64,000 nucleotides of DNA. Origin: Blastococcus carthaginiensis (GTDB taxonomy: Bacteria; Actinomycetota; Actinomycetes; Mycobacteriales; Geodermatophilaceae). The position numbers were made by a program, and so were the translations under genes. Below the pieces are notes generated by a model that saw only the letters and a list, made by a program, of their open reading frames with translations, did no database searches and was not told where the DNA came from. Below are positions 35,052 through 43,312 of this stretch, in pieces. Position 1 is the first letter of the stretch. Every line of letters begins with the position of its first letter. The stretch covers positions 61,424-125,423 of the forward strand of contig NZ_JASNFN010000016.1 of assembly GCF_030731085.1 (NCBI RefSeq). Reading direction: 5' to 3'.

Positions 35052-35353
35052 AACGGTTCCCTCTTGGTCCTGGTCTCGGCACGGTGGGCGGCGCAGCGCC
35101 CCGGACGACGGCCGGCTCGCACGGCGCGGGCCCGCGCCGGGTGACCACGGGCGGGGCGCCCGAGGTTACCCATCGCGAGCTCGTGACCGCGGAGTCACCG
35201 CCACGCAGGAGGAAACGAGCTGTTCACCTCCCGTGTTCCCCCTGCGCGCAGCGGTGACGGCCAGCAGCCTCTACTGTGGAGAGCAATGATCTTCCCCGGG
35301 CGTGTCGTCGACGAGCAGCCCGAGGTGCCCCGTGCGCCTCGGAAGGGCTAGCG
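35052..35353. other. Divergent intergenic region, 302 bp, no gene seen
   Basis: This gap contains the promoters of the leftward lipoprotein and the rightward acyltransferase. A GGAAGGG site precedes the GTG at 35354. Nothing else was recognised. Confidence 0.4.
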
Positions 35354-36586
35354 GTGTCGGCACCACATCCCGGCACGACGTCCCGCGGCACCCCGGCCCG
35401 CTCGGCCGGCCAGCGCTCGGGCGAGCGGCCGGCCGGCCGCCCGGCGGCGATCCCCGCCCGCCCGCGCGCCTCGTCGTCCGGCCCCACCCCCGCCCGGGCG
35501 ACCGCTCGGCTGGACTCGCTGACCGGTCTGCGGTTCATCGCCGCGCTGCTGGTGTTCGGCTCGCACACCATCGCGACGTTCGAGCTGACGCCGGTGGGCG
35601 ACGCGCTCTACGCGTACCTGGAGCCGGGCGCGGCCGGGGTGAGCTTCTTCTTCATCCTCAGCGGGTTCGTGCTCACCTGGACCCACCGGCCGGGTGACAA
35701 GGCGGGCCCCTTCTACCGACGGCGGTTCGCCCGCATCGCGCCGGCCTACTGGGTCGCCGTCCTGGCGTTCATCCCGCTCAACGCGCTGGCCCGGCCGGAG
35801 GAGACCGGGGAGCTCCTGTGGCACATGGCGCCGTCGTTCATCGGCCTGCACGCGTGGATCCCGGACAACGAGTACTACTGGGCCGGCAACGGCGTCACGT
35901 GGTCGATCTCGTGCGAGATGTTCTTCTACGCGATGTTCCCGCTGCTCATCGTGCAGGCGCTGCGGCTCTCGCAGCGGGCGCGGTGGTGGGCGGCCGGGGT
36001 GCTCTGCCTGCTGGTGATCGTGCCGCCGGTCGTGCTGGCGCCGCTGACCCACGGCGAGACGGTCGCCGACTGGGCGATCTTCATCTTCCCGGTGCAGCGG
36101 CTGTGGGAGTTCTGCCTCGGCATCCTGATCGCGCTCTGGATCAAGGAGGGGCGCCGGGTCCGGCGGATCGGGCTGGGCGGATCGCTGGCGCTGGTCGCCG
36201 TCGCCTACGTCATCGCCGCCTACGCCCCGGCGTACCTGATCTGGGTGGCCATCCCGTTCATCCCCTTCGCGCTCACCATCGCGACGGCGGCGCAGGCCGA
36301 CCTGGACGGGCGCCCGTCGGTGTTCCGTCACCCGGTGCTGGTGAAGCTCGGTGAGTGGTCGTTCGCCTTCTACCTGACGCACCAACTGGTCATCCGGGCC
36401 GTGGACTACGTGCTCGAGCCCACCACCGTGGCGATCGCCCTCGGCGCGACGGTGCTGGCCCTGGCGGGCTCGATCGCCAGCGCCTACGTGCTGTTCACGG
36501 TGGTCGAGAAACCGCTGGAGCGGCGGCTGCGCGGCGGCTCGCTGCCGGTCAGCACGGGCGGCGCCGGCCACACCCCGCGGCGGTAG
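35354..36586 (+). CDS. Acyltransferase 3 family membrane protein
   Basis: The 410-aa protein starts with a disordered Pro/Ser/Arg N-terminus, then LDSLTGLRFIAALLVFGSH, the acyltransferase-3 opening with the catalytic-type histidine. About ten helices follow, with SFFFILSGFVLTW, YRRRFARIAPAYW and WSISCEMFFYAMFPLL, all family signatures; the C-terminal FAFYLTHQLVIRAVDY is also typical. Such proteins O-acetylate or O-succinylate sugars of surface polysaccharides. Start is GTG. Confidence 0.9.
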   Translation: MSAPHPGTTSRGTPARSAGQRSGERPAGRPAAIPARPRASSSGPTPARATARLDSLTGLRFIAALLVFGSHTIATFELTPVGDALYAYLEPGAAGVSFFFILSGFVLTWTHRPGDKAGPFYRRRFARIAPAYWVAVLAFIPLNALARPEETGELLWHMAPSFIGLHAWIPDNEYYWAGNGVTWSISCEMFFYAMFPLLIVQALRLSQRARWWAAGVLCLLVIVPPVVLAPLTHGETVADWAIFIFPVQRLWEFCLGILIALWIKEGRRVRRIGLGGSLALVAVAYVIAAYAPAYLIWVAIPFIPFALTIATAAQADLDGRPSVFRHPVLVKLGEWSFAFYLTHQLVIRAVDYVLEPTTVAIALGATVLALAGSIASAYVLFTVVEKPLERRLRGGSLPVSTGGAGHTPRR

Positions 36587-36706
36587 CAGGTCTCCTCGCA
36601 CGGTCGCCCGCCCTAGCAGCCACGCCAGCCTGACGCACCAGGCTCCGGCCACTCCACCGAGGCAACGACCTTCGCCACCGCAGGTTTCCTAGGTATCCTC
36701 GCCGGT

Positions 36707-36940
36707 ATGCCCGACACGGTTACCACCATCAAGGTGCCGCGGAGTCTGCGCGAGCGCATCGCCGCACGGGCAGGCCGGCAACGGATGACCGCCGCCGAAG
36801 TGATCGCCGAACTGCTTGACGAAGCCGAACGGCGTGCGCGGTTCGAGGCCGTCCGCGAGGCCTACGCGAGCACGGACGCGTCCTACCGCGAGGAGACCGA
36901 GGCATGGGACTCGTTGGCTGACGACGGCCTCCACCCGTGA
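36707..36940 (+). CDS. Ribbon-helix-helix type antitoxin
   Basis: The 77-aa protein starts TTIKVPRSLRERIAARAGRQ, the pattern of a ribbon-helix-helix DNA-binding strand and helix, followed by a helical region (AEVIAELLDEAERRARFEAV) and an acidic, flexible end suited to wrapping a toxin. It overlaps the MazF-like gene by 4 bp (GTGA). A possible -10-like TAGGTATCCT lies about 14 bp before the ATG. It should autoregulate the pair. Confidence 0.82.
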   Translation: MPDTVTTIKVPRSLRERIAARAGRQRMTAAEVIAELLDEAERRARFEAVREAYASTDASYREETEAWDSLADDGLHP

Positions 36941-37311
36941 CGGACACGGCTCCCTTGCTCGAGCGTGGCGCCATCGTCTGGGTCGACTTCGCCCCGACCG
37001 CAGGGCGGGAACAGCGTGGCACCCGACCTGCCCTGGTCGTGTGCAGCACGGACTACCTGGCCAGCGTCCGCGAGCTGGCGATCGTCGTCCCGATCACGTC
37101 AGTGGACCGAGGTTGGCCCCACCACGTGCTCGTCGAGGGCGACCGCACCGGCCTCTCCAAGCCGAGCTTCGCCATGACCGAACAGCCGCGGACGATCTCG
37201 ACCACTCGGATCACGCGACGCACGGGCACTGCGGGCGCCGACACCATGCGACGGGTCGACCAGTGGCTCCGCGACTTCCTCGACATGAGTCGTGAGCCCG
37301 GCCGCGAGTGA
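36937..37311 (+). CDS. mazF: MazF/PemK-family mRNA interferase toxin
   Basis: The 124-aa product (GTG start) has the MazF/PemK layout: RGAIVWVDFAPTAGREQRGTRPALVV near residues 10-35, followed by LAIVVPITSV and GLSKPSFAMTEQPRTIS, then a terminal helix MRRVDQWLRDFLDM. Family members cut single-stranded RNA at short motifs. The preceding antitoxin gene and overlapping start give the standard two-gene arrangement. The pair sits between glycan genes and may stabilise the region. Confidence 0.9.
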   Translation: MTDTAPLLERGAIVWVDFAPTAGREQRGTRPALVVCSTDYLASVRELAIVVPITSVDRGWPHHVLVEGDRTGLSKPSFAMTEQPRTISTTRITRRTGTAGADTMRRVDQWLRDFLDMSREPGRE

Positions 37312-37392
37312 CCCGGCGTACACCGCTGACGGCGCCTCCGCCTCACCACGCGAAGCGGCGCTCCGGAAGCACTGACGTGAATGGCATCGCAG

Positions 37393-37599
37393 CTAGGCCG
37401 GCTGTAGCTGCTCGGGGGCGACGTTCTTGGCGCCGCACGTCTGGCAGCGGTCGTAGTTGCGGACGGCCGGAACCCAGCGAGGGTTGATCAAGGCCAGGCC
37501 ACTGCGGACCTCCTGGGCCTGCACGACGACGACGTCCGTGCCCCGGCAGAGCCCGCACGGATGGTTGCTCGGGCCAAGATGCACGCGCTGCCACTTCAC
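37393..37599 (-). CDS. Small protein with two CxxC-type pairs (68 aa), possible zinc ribbon
   Basis: From GTG 37599 the frame encodes MKWQRVHLGPSNHPCGLCRGTD, a hydrophobic patch (VVVVQAQEV) and NYDRCQTCGAKNVAPEQ. The two C-x2-C pairs about 30 residues apart are spaced like a zinc ribbon. The family was not recognised. No strong ribosome-binding site is seen. Confidence 0.5.
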   Translation of the reverse strand: MKWQRVHLGPSNHPCGLCRGTDVVVVQAQEVRSGLALINPRWVPAVRNYDRCQTCGAKNVAPEQLQPA

Positions 37600-37938
37600 G
37601 GTGTGAGGCTGTCATCGCGCAACGTCGCGGACGTAGACCGACACACCGGCGTCATCCCGCCTGTCCCACCTTGACCACAGGGGCTGCAAGCGGACCGTAA
37701 CGGAAGCCTCGGCGGTTCACACGTGCCGCAGCACTGGCATGCCCGTAGCTCGATCGACTGACTTCGTCGCGCGGAGCAACAACTGATCGACGAACTCACC
37801 AGCGCGTCACCTGCGATGCAGCGCAGAGGCCCGCATCAGGGGATGCGCAGGTACCTTCGAACCCAGTTACGCGAATTGCGGAGAACGGCAATCCCCGGTC
37901 GGATCCGGCGTCGAGCCGGCGACACCAAGGAAGAGCCC
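37600..37938. other. Intergenic region, 339 bp, no gene seen
   Basis: It is AT-richer than the flanks and holds no supported gene. An AAGGAAGAG ribosome-binding site precedes the small membrane protein at 37939. A TTCGAACCCAG segment near 37857 recalls a tRNA T-arm, but no cloverleaf could be built around it. Confidence 0.4.
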
Positions 37939-38271
37939 ATGAGCTGGGTGCTGATCTTCATCACGGTGTGGGTGGTCGTCGCCCTCGTCGCGGCCATCGC
38001 GATCGGGGCCGTCGTCCGTTTGGCCGACCACGAGGCGCAAGCCGCCCGCGACCGCTCCGTGTACCCGGACACCTGGCCGGACCTCCATCCAGCGGACGTG
38101 GCGCTTCCCCACCCCGCCTTTCCGGCGGACGAGGGGCCGTGGCGAGTGCCCGGCCGCACCACGGCGGAGCCACCGCCGCGGCGGGGCCGGCAGCCCGGCC
38201 GCCCGGCCGTCCAGCGCCCCGTCCCGCCGGCCGAGCGCGCGCCGTCCGACCGCGAAGCCGGACTTGCCTGA
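37939..38271 (+). CDS. Small membrane protein (110 aa), W-x3-A-x6-IG-x2-V-R-x-AD family
   Basis: ATG 37939 has AAGGAAGAG upstream. The helix WVLIFITVWVVVALVAAIAI is followed by GAVVRLADHEAQAARDR; W11-x3-A15-x6-I22-G23-x2-V26-R27-x-A29-D30 matches the protein at 20566 position by position. The tail differs: a longer Pro/Arg-rich, likely disordered segment with many PP and RR pairs. It stands 86 bp upstream of the LCP gene on the same strand and may be co-transcribed. Function is unknown. Confidence 0.8.
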   Translation: MSWVLIFITVWVVVALVAAIAIGAVVRLADHEAQAARDRSVYPDTWPDLHPADVALPHPAFPADEGPWRVPGRTTAEPPPRRGRQPGRPAVQRPVPPAERAPSDREAGLA

Positions 38272-38357
38272 CCTCACCCTCGCGAGGCAGGGCCGAGGCG
38301 TGGGCCTGCGGCATCGCCGTACCCTCGGCCGGGTTCGACGGGGACGGGGGCTGAGGA

Positions 38358-39485
38358 ATGCGCAGCGACGAGAACGGCGCGCCAGGGCACGGCACGGGCG
38401 ACGCCGGCCGCGTCCGCGACACCGCACCCATCCCACTCCTGTCCGCCTCGGCGGACGAGGTGGAGGAGGAGCGGCCCCGCCGCCGCGGGCTGCGGCGGGT
38501 ACTGATCGGCCTGGGCGTCCTCGCGCTGGTGCTCGCCGTGCTGGTCGGGGGCGGCCTGTGGTTCCTCGCCGACCGGTGGGGCGGCAACATCGACCGCGTC
38601 TCCGGCGTCTTCGCCGACCTGGAGGCCGACGCCCGCCCCGCGCCGGCCACCCCGCAGCAGAGCGCCGGCGAGGATCCGGTCACCTTCCTGCTGGTCGGCT
38701 CCGACACCCGCAGCGAGGGCGAGCAGGGCGCCGACCCCGGCGGCCGCTCCGACGCGATCATGCTCGCCCGGCTCTCGGCCGACCGGCAGCACGCCCAGCT
38801 GATCTCCATCCCCCGCGACTCCTGGGTGGAGATCCCCGGCCACGGGATGGACAAGATCAATGCCAGCTACGCCTTCGGCGGGCCCTCACTTCTGGTGCAG
38901 ACCGTCGAGCAGCTCACCCAGGTGCGCATCGACCACTACGTCGCGATCGACTTCGAGGGCCTGGTCCAGGTGACCGACGACCTCGGCGGCGTGGACGTGG
39001 TGGTGGCCGAGACGACGAGGAACGGCCCGTACACCTTCACCGCCGGCGTCAACCACCTCGATGGCGACCAGGCCCGCTGGTACCTCGGCCAGCGCTACGG
39101 CCTGACCGGCGGCGACTTCGACCGGGTGAAGCGGCAGCAGCAGTACCTGCGGGCCATGTTCGACAAGCTGTTCAGCTCCGAGACCTTCACCAGCCCGCCC
39201 AAGCTCGACGCGGCCATGCTGGCCGTCACCAGCGCCGTGAGCGTCGACGAGACCCTCAGCAACGCCGACCTCGCGAGCCTGGCCTACTCGATGCGCGATG
39301 TGACGCCCGGCGACATCGAGTACTTCACCGCACCGGTGCTGGGCATCGGCATGGAGGGGCCGGCCAGCGTCGTCTACCTCGACCACGTCACCGCCGACCG
39401 CATGTGGGAGTACCTCCGCAGCGACTCGCTCGCCCAGAACGCCGACGAGTTCGCCGACGAGGCACTCCCCGACGTCCCGCGCTGA
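38358..39485 (+). CDS. LytR-CpsA-Psr (LCP) family glycopolymer transferase
   Basis: The 375-aa protein has an acidic cytosolic N-terminus, a membrane helix (about 47-70) and an extracytoplasmic LCP domain: FLLVGSDTRSEGEQG, RSDAIMLARLSADRQ, LISIPRDSWVEIPGHGMDKINASYAFGG and GGDFDRVKRQQQYLRAM, with conserved Arg and Asp residues of the pyrophosphate-binding pocket. LCP enzymes transfer lipid-linked polymers to peptidoglycan or, in actinobacteria, arabinogalactan. In this locus it is the candidate enzyme for anchoring the capsule to the wall. Confidence 0.95.
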   Translation: MRSDENGAPGHGTGDAGRVRDTAPIPLLSASADEVEEERPRRRGLRRVLIGLGVLALVLAVLVGGGLWFLADRWGGNIDRVSGVFADLEADARPAPATPQQSAGEDPVTFLLVGSDTRSEGEQGADPGGRSDAIMLARLSADRQHAQLISIPRDSWVEIPGHGMDKINASYAFGGPSLLVQTVEQLTQVRIDHYVAIDFEGLVQVTDDLGGVDVVVAETTRNGPYTFTAGVNHLDGDQARWYLGQRYGLTGGDFDRVKRQQQYLRAMFDKLFSSETFTSPPKLDAAMLAVTSAVSVDETLSNADLASLAYSMRDVTPGDIEYFTAPVLGIGMEGPASVVYLDHVTADRMWEYLRSDSLAQNADEFADEALPDVPR

Positions 39486-39497
39486 GCGGCGAGTAGA

Positions 39498-40466
39498 TCA
39501 GGGACGCGGCCACCCCGCCCAGGCGGACTCGACCATCTCCCGGACAGCGAAGGAGGCGCGCCAGCCCAGGGCGCGCTCGATGACCTCCGCTGACGCCACG
39601 ACCCGAGGAGGGTCCCCGGGCCGGCGATCGAGCACCGTCGGCTCCGACCACTCCTCGCCGGCGGTGCCGGTGACCTCGCGGATGACGGCGATCATCTCCC
39701 GCACCGAGACACCCTCGCCCCGGCCGATGTTGGCGACGAGGTCGGTGATGCAACCCTCCGCCAGGGCGGCGGCGGCGACGGCGTGCGCCGACGCGATGTC
39801 CTGCACGTGGATGAAGTCACGGACGCACGTGCCGTCGTGCGTCGGGTAGTCGTCTCCGAAGATGACGGGCGACTGCTGCTGGACCAGCCGCTGGAACACC
39901 ATGGGCACGAGGTTGGACACGCCTCGATCGGCGAGTTCGGGAGTCGCGCAGCCCGCGACGTTGAAGTAGCGGAGGCTGGCGTAACGGAGGCCCGTGGCAG
40001 AAGCCACGTCGGCGACCATCTGCTCGCCGATCAGCTTGGTGCGGCCGTAGGGGTTGATCGGGCGGCACACCGTGTTCTCGTCGACCTGCTCGACGTCGGA
40101 CTCCCCGTACAGGGCGGCGCTCGACGAGAAGACGAAAGAGTCGACGCCCTCGGAGACGGCCGCCTCGAGCAGGCACCGCAGGCCCTCGACGTTCTCCCGG
40201 TAGTAGGTCAACGGATCGCGGACGGACTCCTCCACCGCCTTCTTGGCGGCGAGGTGCACGACCCCCCGCACCGCGTGCTCGTGCAGCGTGCGGCCGACCA
40301 GTTCGCGGTCGAGCGTGGACCCGACGACGAGCGGCACCCCCGCGACCCGCTTCTCACACCCGGTACTGAGGTCGTCGAGGACGACCACGTCCTGGCCAGC
40401 AGCTCGCATGGCCGCCACCACGTGAGCCCCGATGTAGCCCGCACCGCCCGTGACCAGCCAGCCCAT
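39498..40466 (-). CDS. galE: UDP-glucose 4-epimerase
   Basis: The 322-aa SDR starts WLVTGGAGYIGAHVVAAM (NAD site), then VVHLAAKKAVEESVRDP, SSSAALYGE and the catalytic Y-x3-K in NPYGRTKLIGE, LRYFNVAGC and GTCVRDFIHVQDIA, all GalE-type. It interconverts UDP-Glc/UDP-Gal or the N-acetylated forms. It ends 12 bp from the convergent LCP gene. Confidence 0.94.
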   Translation of the reverse strand: MGWLVTGGAGYIGAHVVAAMRAAGQDVVVLDDLSTGCEKRVAGVPLVVGSTLDRELVGRTLHEHAVRGVVHLAAKKAVEESVRDPLTYYRENVEGLRCLLEAAVSEGVDSFVFSSSAALYGESDVEQVDENTVCRPINPYGRTKLIGEQMVADVASATGLRYASLRYFNVAGCATPELADRGVSNLVPMVFQRLVQQQSPVIFGDDYPTHDGTCVRDFIHVQDIASAHAVAAAALAEGCITDLVANIGRGEGVSVREMIAVIREVTGTAGEEWSEPTVLDRRPGDPPRVVASAEVIERALGWRASFAVREMVESAWAGWPRP

Positions 40467-40817
40467 GGGGCCGCACCGTACGGGACGGGCATCGTCCGTG
40501 GGCCACGCGAATGCACCGTGCGGGGCACCTCATGAGCCGCGCGGTTTCATGCACGGCGTCACGCTCGGCGGCGTTCCGCACAATGCCGGATCGGGGCCTG
40601 GCACCGGCACGCGGCATGGGCCGGGGGCGTCCCTCTCGACGACGTCACCGCCCACATGAGGGCGCACCTGGAAGCGACTCCCTCGCCTAGCACATCGACC
40701 CATAGGCGAATGCGGCCTTGCCAATTAAGCGCGCTGATTGCCGCTCGCCCGGATGTCATGAGGCTAGGTCTGCCAGTGACGATTCACTGACAGACCTAGC
40801 GCTCGTACACGGATGAC
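40467..40817. other. Intergenic region, 351 bp, containing a strong hairpin
   Basis: No supported gene is seen. Promoter elements of galE should lie at the left end. The right end holds the hairpin at 40763-40800, described separately. Confidence 0.5.
40763..40800 (-). terminator. Long hairpin downstream of the UDP-sugar dehydrogenase gene
   Basis: Arms GCTAGGTCTGCCAGTGA and TCACTGACAGACCTAGC pair at 16 of 17 positions around a CGAT loop. It lies 18 bp past the end of the leftward dehydrogenase gene, so it is the likely terminator of that transcript. There is no T-run on either side. Confidence 0.75.
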
Positions 40818-42116
40818 TCAGAGACGGACGACCTCGGACCCGGACAGCACGCCTCGGGTGTCGAACACGCCCACGCCGTCCAGTGCCCCATCCAGGTATT
40901 CATGATGCGCCTGGAGCAGGACGACGATGTCCGCCTGCTTGAGAGCCGCGTGAAGGTCTTGCTCCCCCTCCAACAGCCGCTCCGGATCGCCGTGCGCCGC
41001 GGCGTTCCAGACGTCCACGTGAGGGTCGTGGAAGCGCACGTCCGCGCCCATCGCCTCGAGCTTGAGTGCCAGCGGGACGGCGGGCGACTCGCGCTCGTCG
41101 GCGATGTTGGCCTTGTAGGTCACGCCGAGCAGCAGCACCGTCGATCCGCGGACGGCCTTGCCTTCGTCATTCAACCGATCCTGGATTCGTCGCGCCACGT
41201 AGTTCGGCATACCGGCGTTCACTTCCTGCGCCAGCTCCACGAACCGGAACGGGTAGTGCAGACGGGCCTGCACCGTGTGCGACAGGTAGTTTGGGTCGAT
41301 CGGGATGCAGTGACCTCCGACTCCCGGCCCCGGGTAGAACGCCTGGAAGCCGAACGGCTTCGTCTTGGCGCAGTCGATGACGTTCCACAGGTCGATGCCG
41401 AGCTCATGGGAGAACCGGGCCATCTCGTTGACCAGCGCGATGTTGATGTGCCGGTACGTGTTCTCCAGCAGCTTGGCCATCTCGGCCTCCCGAGTGCCCT
41501 TGGCCGCCACGACCGTGTCGATGAAGCTGCTGTAGAAGGCCACCGCCCGGTCGGTGCACTCAGGGGTGACGCCACCCACAACCTTCGGGGTGTTCTTGAT
41601 GCCGTAGACCGGGTTGCCCGGGTCGACGCGTTCCGGAGAGAAGGCGAGGGAGAGTCCCGCGCCTACGCGGAGTCCCCGGGCCTCGACCAGGGGCTGGAAA
41701 AACTCCTCGGTCGTGCCAGGATAGGTGGTCGACTCAAGCACGACAAGGGTGTCGCTGGTCAAGCGCTCGCCCAGCACCCGTCCCACGCTCTCAACCGCGC
41801 CCAAATCGGGTCCTCCGTCCTTGGACAACGGCGTCGGCACACAGACGATGACGGCGTCAGCTTCGGCGATACAGGAAGCGTCGCTCGTCGGGAGGAACCC
41901 GGCGCCGAGGATCTCCTCGATCGTCGCGTCGTCGATGTCGTCGATGTGCGAGCGCCCACTGCGCAGGTTAGCGATGATCGCTTCGTCGCGATCCAGTCCG
42001 ATGACTTGGTGGCCCCTGCGGACCATCTCTACGACGAGCGGTAGCCCGACGTAGCCAAGCCCCACGACGACGGCGCGCGTAGCTCGCGCAGAGTTGACGA
42101 CCACGGCCAGGATCAC
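40818..42116 (-). CDS. Nucleotide-sugar 6-dehydrogenase (UDP-GlcNAc dehydrogenase, WbpA-like)
   Basis: The 432-aa protein has the NAD-binding AVVVGLGYVGLPLVVEMVRRG, ESTTYPGTTEEFF, FSPERVDPGN and the catalytic GVGGHCIPIDPNYL with active cysteine. The S-P-E-R-x-D-P-G-N pattern is that of WbpA/TviB-type UDP-N-acetyl-hexosamine dehydrogenases rather than UDP-glucose dehydrogenase, so the product is probably UDP-GlcNAcA; UDP-ManNAcA (CapO-type) cannot be excluded. Start is GTG 42116, or GTG 42104. It ends before a strong hairpin. Confidence 0.9.
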   Translation of the reverse strand: MILAVVVNSARATRAVVVGLGYVGLPLVVEMVRRGHQVIGLDRDEAIIANLRSGRSHIDDIDDATIEEILGAGFLPTSDASCIAEADAVIVCVPTPLSKDGGPDLGAVESVGRVLGERLTSDTLVVLESTTYPGTTEEFFQPLVEARGLRVGAGLSLAFSPERVDPGNPVYGIKNTPKVVGGVTPECTDRAVAFYSSFIDTVVAAKGTREAEMAKLLENTYRHINIALVNEMARFSHELGIDLWNVIDCAKTKPFGFQAFYPGPGVGGHCIPIDPNYLSHTVQARLHYPFRFVELAQEVNAGMPNYVARRIQDRLNDEGKAVRGSTVLLLGVTYKANIADERESPAVPLALKLEAMGADVRFHDPHVDVWNAAAHGDPERLLEGEQDLHAALKQADIVVLLQAHHEYLDGALDGVGVFDTRGVLSGSEVVRL

Positions 42117-42279
42117 CTCTCCCCGTTACTGTTCGAAGCCGAGCGACGAGCTCGACCCTCACCCTATGCGGGTGAACGATGGCGGGGTGCACGCGCTACC
42201 CCCTTAAGGTGGGGGCGCCGGCCACCAACTGCTCCATCGGTGCGACGGGACTCGGTCGGCTACGGGGAGGAAGAAGCGA

Positions 42280-43227
42280 GTGACGGTCGTCATCGACCTC
42301 GCGGGCGGCCAGTCCGGCGGCGCAGGAAGGTTCCGCGCCCAGTATCTTGAGTATGCGTCCGATCACGGGTCATCGGGATTGTCCGTGATCGGACTTGACC
42401 ACTTTGTGACACCACGGTGGTTGCTCCGTCGCGAAGCAGTGGCGTTTGGCTCCGAGAAGGTAATCGCGGCCAACAACGTGAGCTTCGCCCTCGCGGGCAA
42501 GAGTCGATGGACACTTCTTCGGAATGCCAATCACTTTCTGAGTCGTGAAGAGTGGCAGGAGTTCGCCCAGCGTCTCGGCCGAGGATTCGCAACACAAACT
42601 CAGGTTGTGCGCGCCGCAGCACGCCGCTCCGACGTGCTCGTAGTCCCCAGTTCGAGCATGGCCGACCGCGTCGCAACAGTCCTTCCGGAATTGGCTGACC
42701 GGATCGTGGTGCGGCTACATCCACTATCGGTGCCGCCGAAGCCACCTGTGCCACCGAGCGTTGGGCCCACCATCCTCTGTCCGATCGTCAACTCCGCGTA
42801 CAAGCATCTGGTGAATCACTTGGAACTTCTGCAGCAGGCGCTCGGGAGCTCAGACGCCAGAGTCGTCTGCACGATCCGACCCGACGAAGCCTCGCCGACC
42901 CTCCGCACTGATGACCGCTTTTCGCTCGTGGGTCTACTGAGCCGCGAACGCCTGAGAGACGAGTACGACGCCGCGACCGCGGTGTACTTCCCGACAAGCA
43001 TCGAGTCGTTTGGATACCCACTGGCGGAGGCACGAGCAGCGGGTATGCCGGTGCTGGCTCAGGAGACGGACCATAACCGGGAGATCGCGGGCCCCGCCCT
43101 CTTCGGGTATAGAAGTGGCCAAGCATCATCCCTTGGTGCCGCGGTGTCCGATGCGTTGAGCGCGTCGCTGACACCGGACCCCGTGCCGTTCGATCCTGCC
43201 ACCTACTTCGATTGGCTCCTGCACTGA
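42280..43227 (+). CDS. GT4-like glycosyltransferase
   Basis: GTG start with GGGGAGGAAG upstream. The 315-aa product has an N-domain with IDLAGGQSGGAGRF, SRWTLLRNANHFL and DVLVVPSSSMADRV, and a C-domain with TSIESFGYPLAEARAAGMPVLAQ that contains the GT4 E-x7-E-like motif. It is shorter than typical GT4 enzymes. This is the first gene of a rightward operon that has visibly lower GC than the flanks. Confidence 0.85.
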   Translation: MTVVIDLAGGQSGGAGRFRAQYLEYASDHGSSGLSVIGLDHFVTPRWLLRREAVAFGSEKVIAANNVSFALAGKSRWTLLRNANHFLSREEWQEFAQRLGRGFATQTQVVRAAARRSDVLVVPSSSMADRVATVLPELADRIVVRLHPLSVPPKPPVPPSVGPTILCPIVNSAYKHLVNHLELLQQALGSSDARVVCTIRPDEASPTLRTDDRFSLVGLLSRERLRDEYDAATAVYFPTSIESFGYPLAEARAAGMPVLAQETDHNREIAGPALFGYRSGQASSLGAAVSDALSASLTPDPVPFDPATYFDWLLH

Positions 43228-43312
43228 CGACCAATCACATGTCAACGGGAGTCATGTTGCTCGTCGGACCCTCGGCCGAGGCCACGACAATATCTCGAGA
43301 TGAGGTTTCCTC

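Noticed and set aside
37840..37870. TTCGAACCC segment resembling a tRNA T-loop
   Set aside because: No acceptor stem, anticodon arm or D arm could be drawn around it on either strand.
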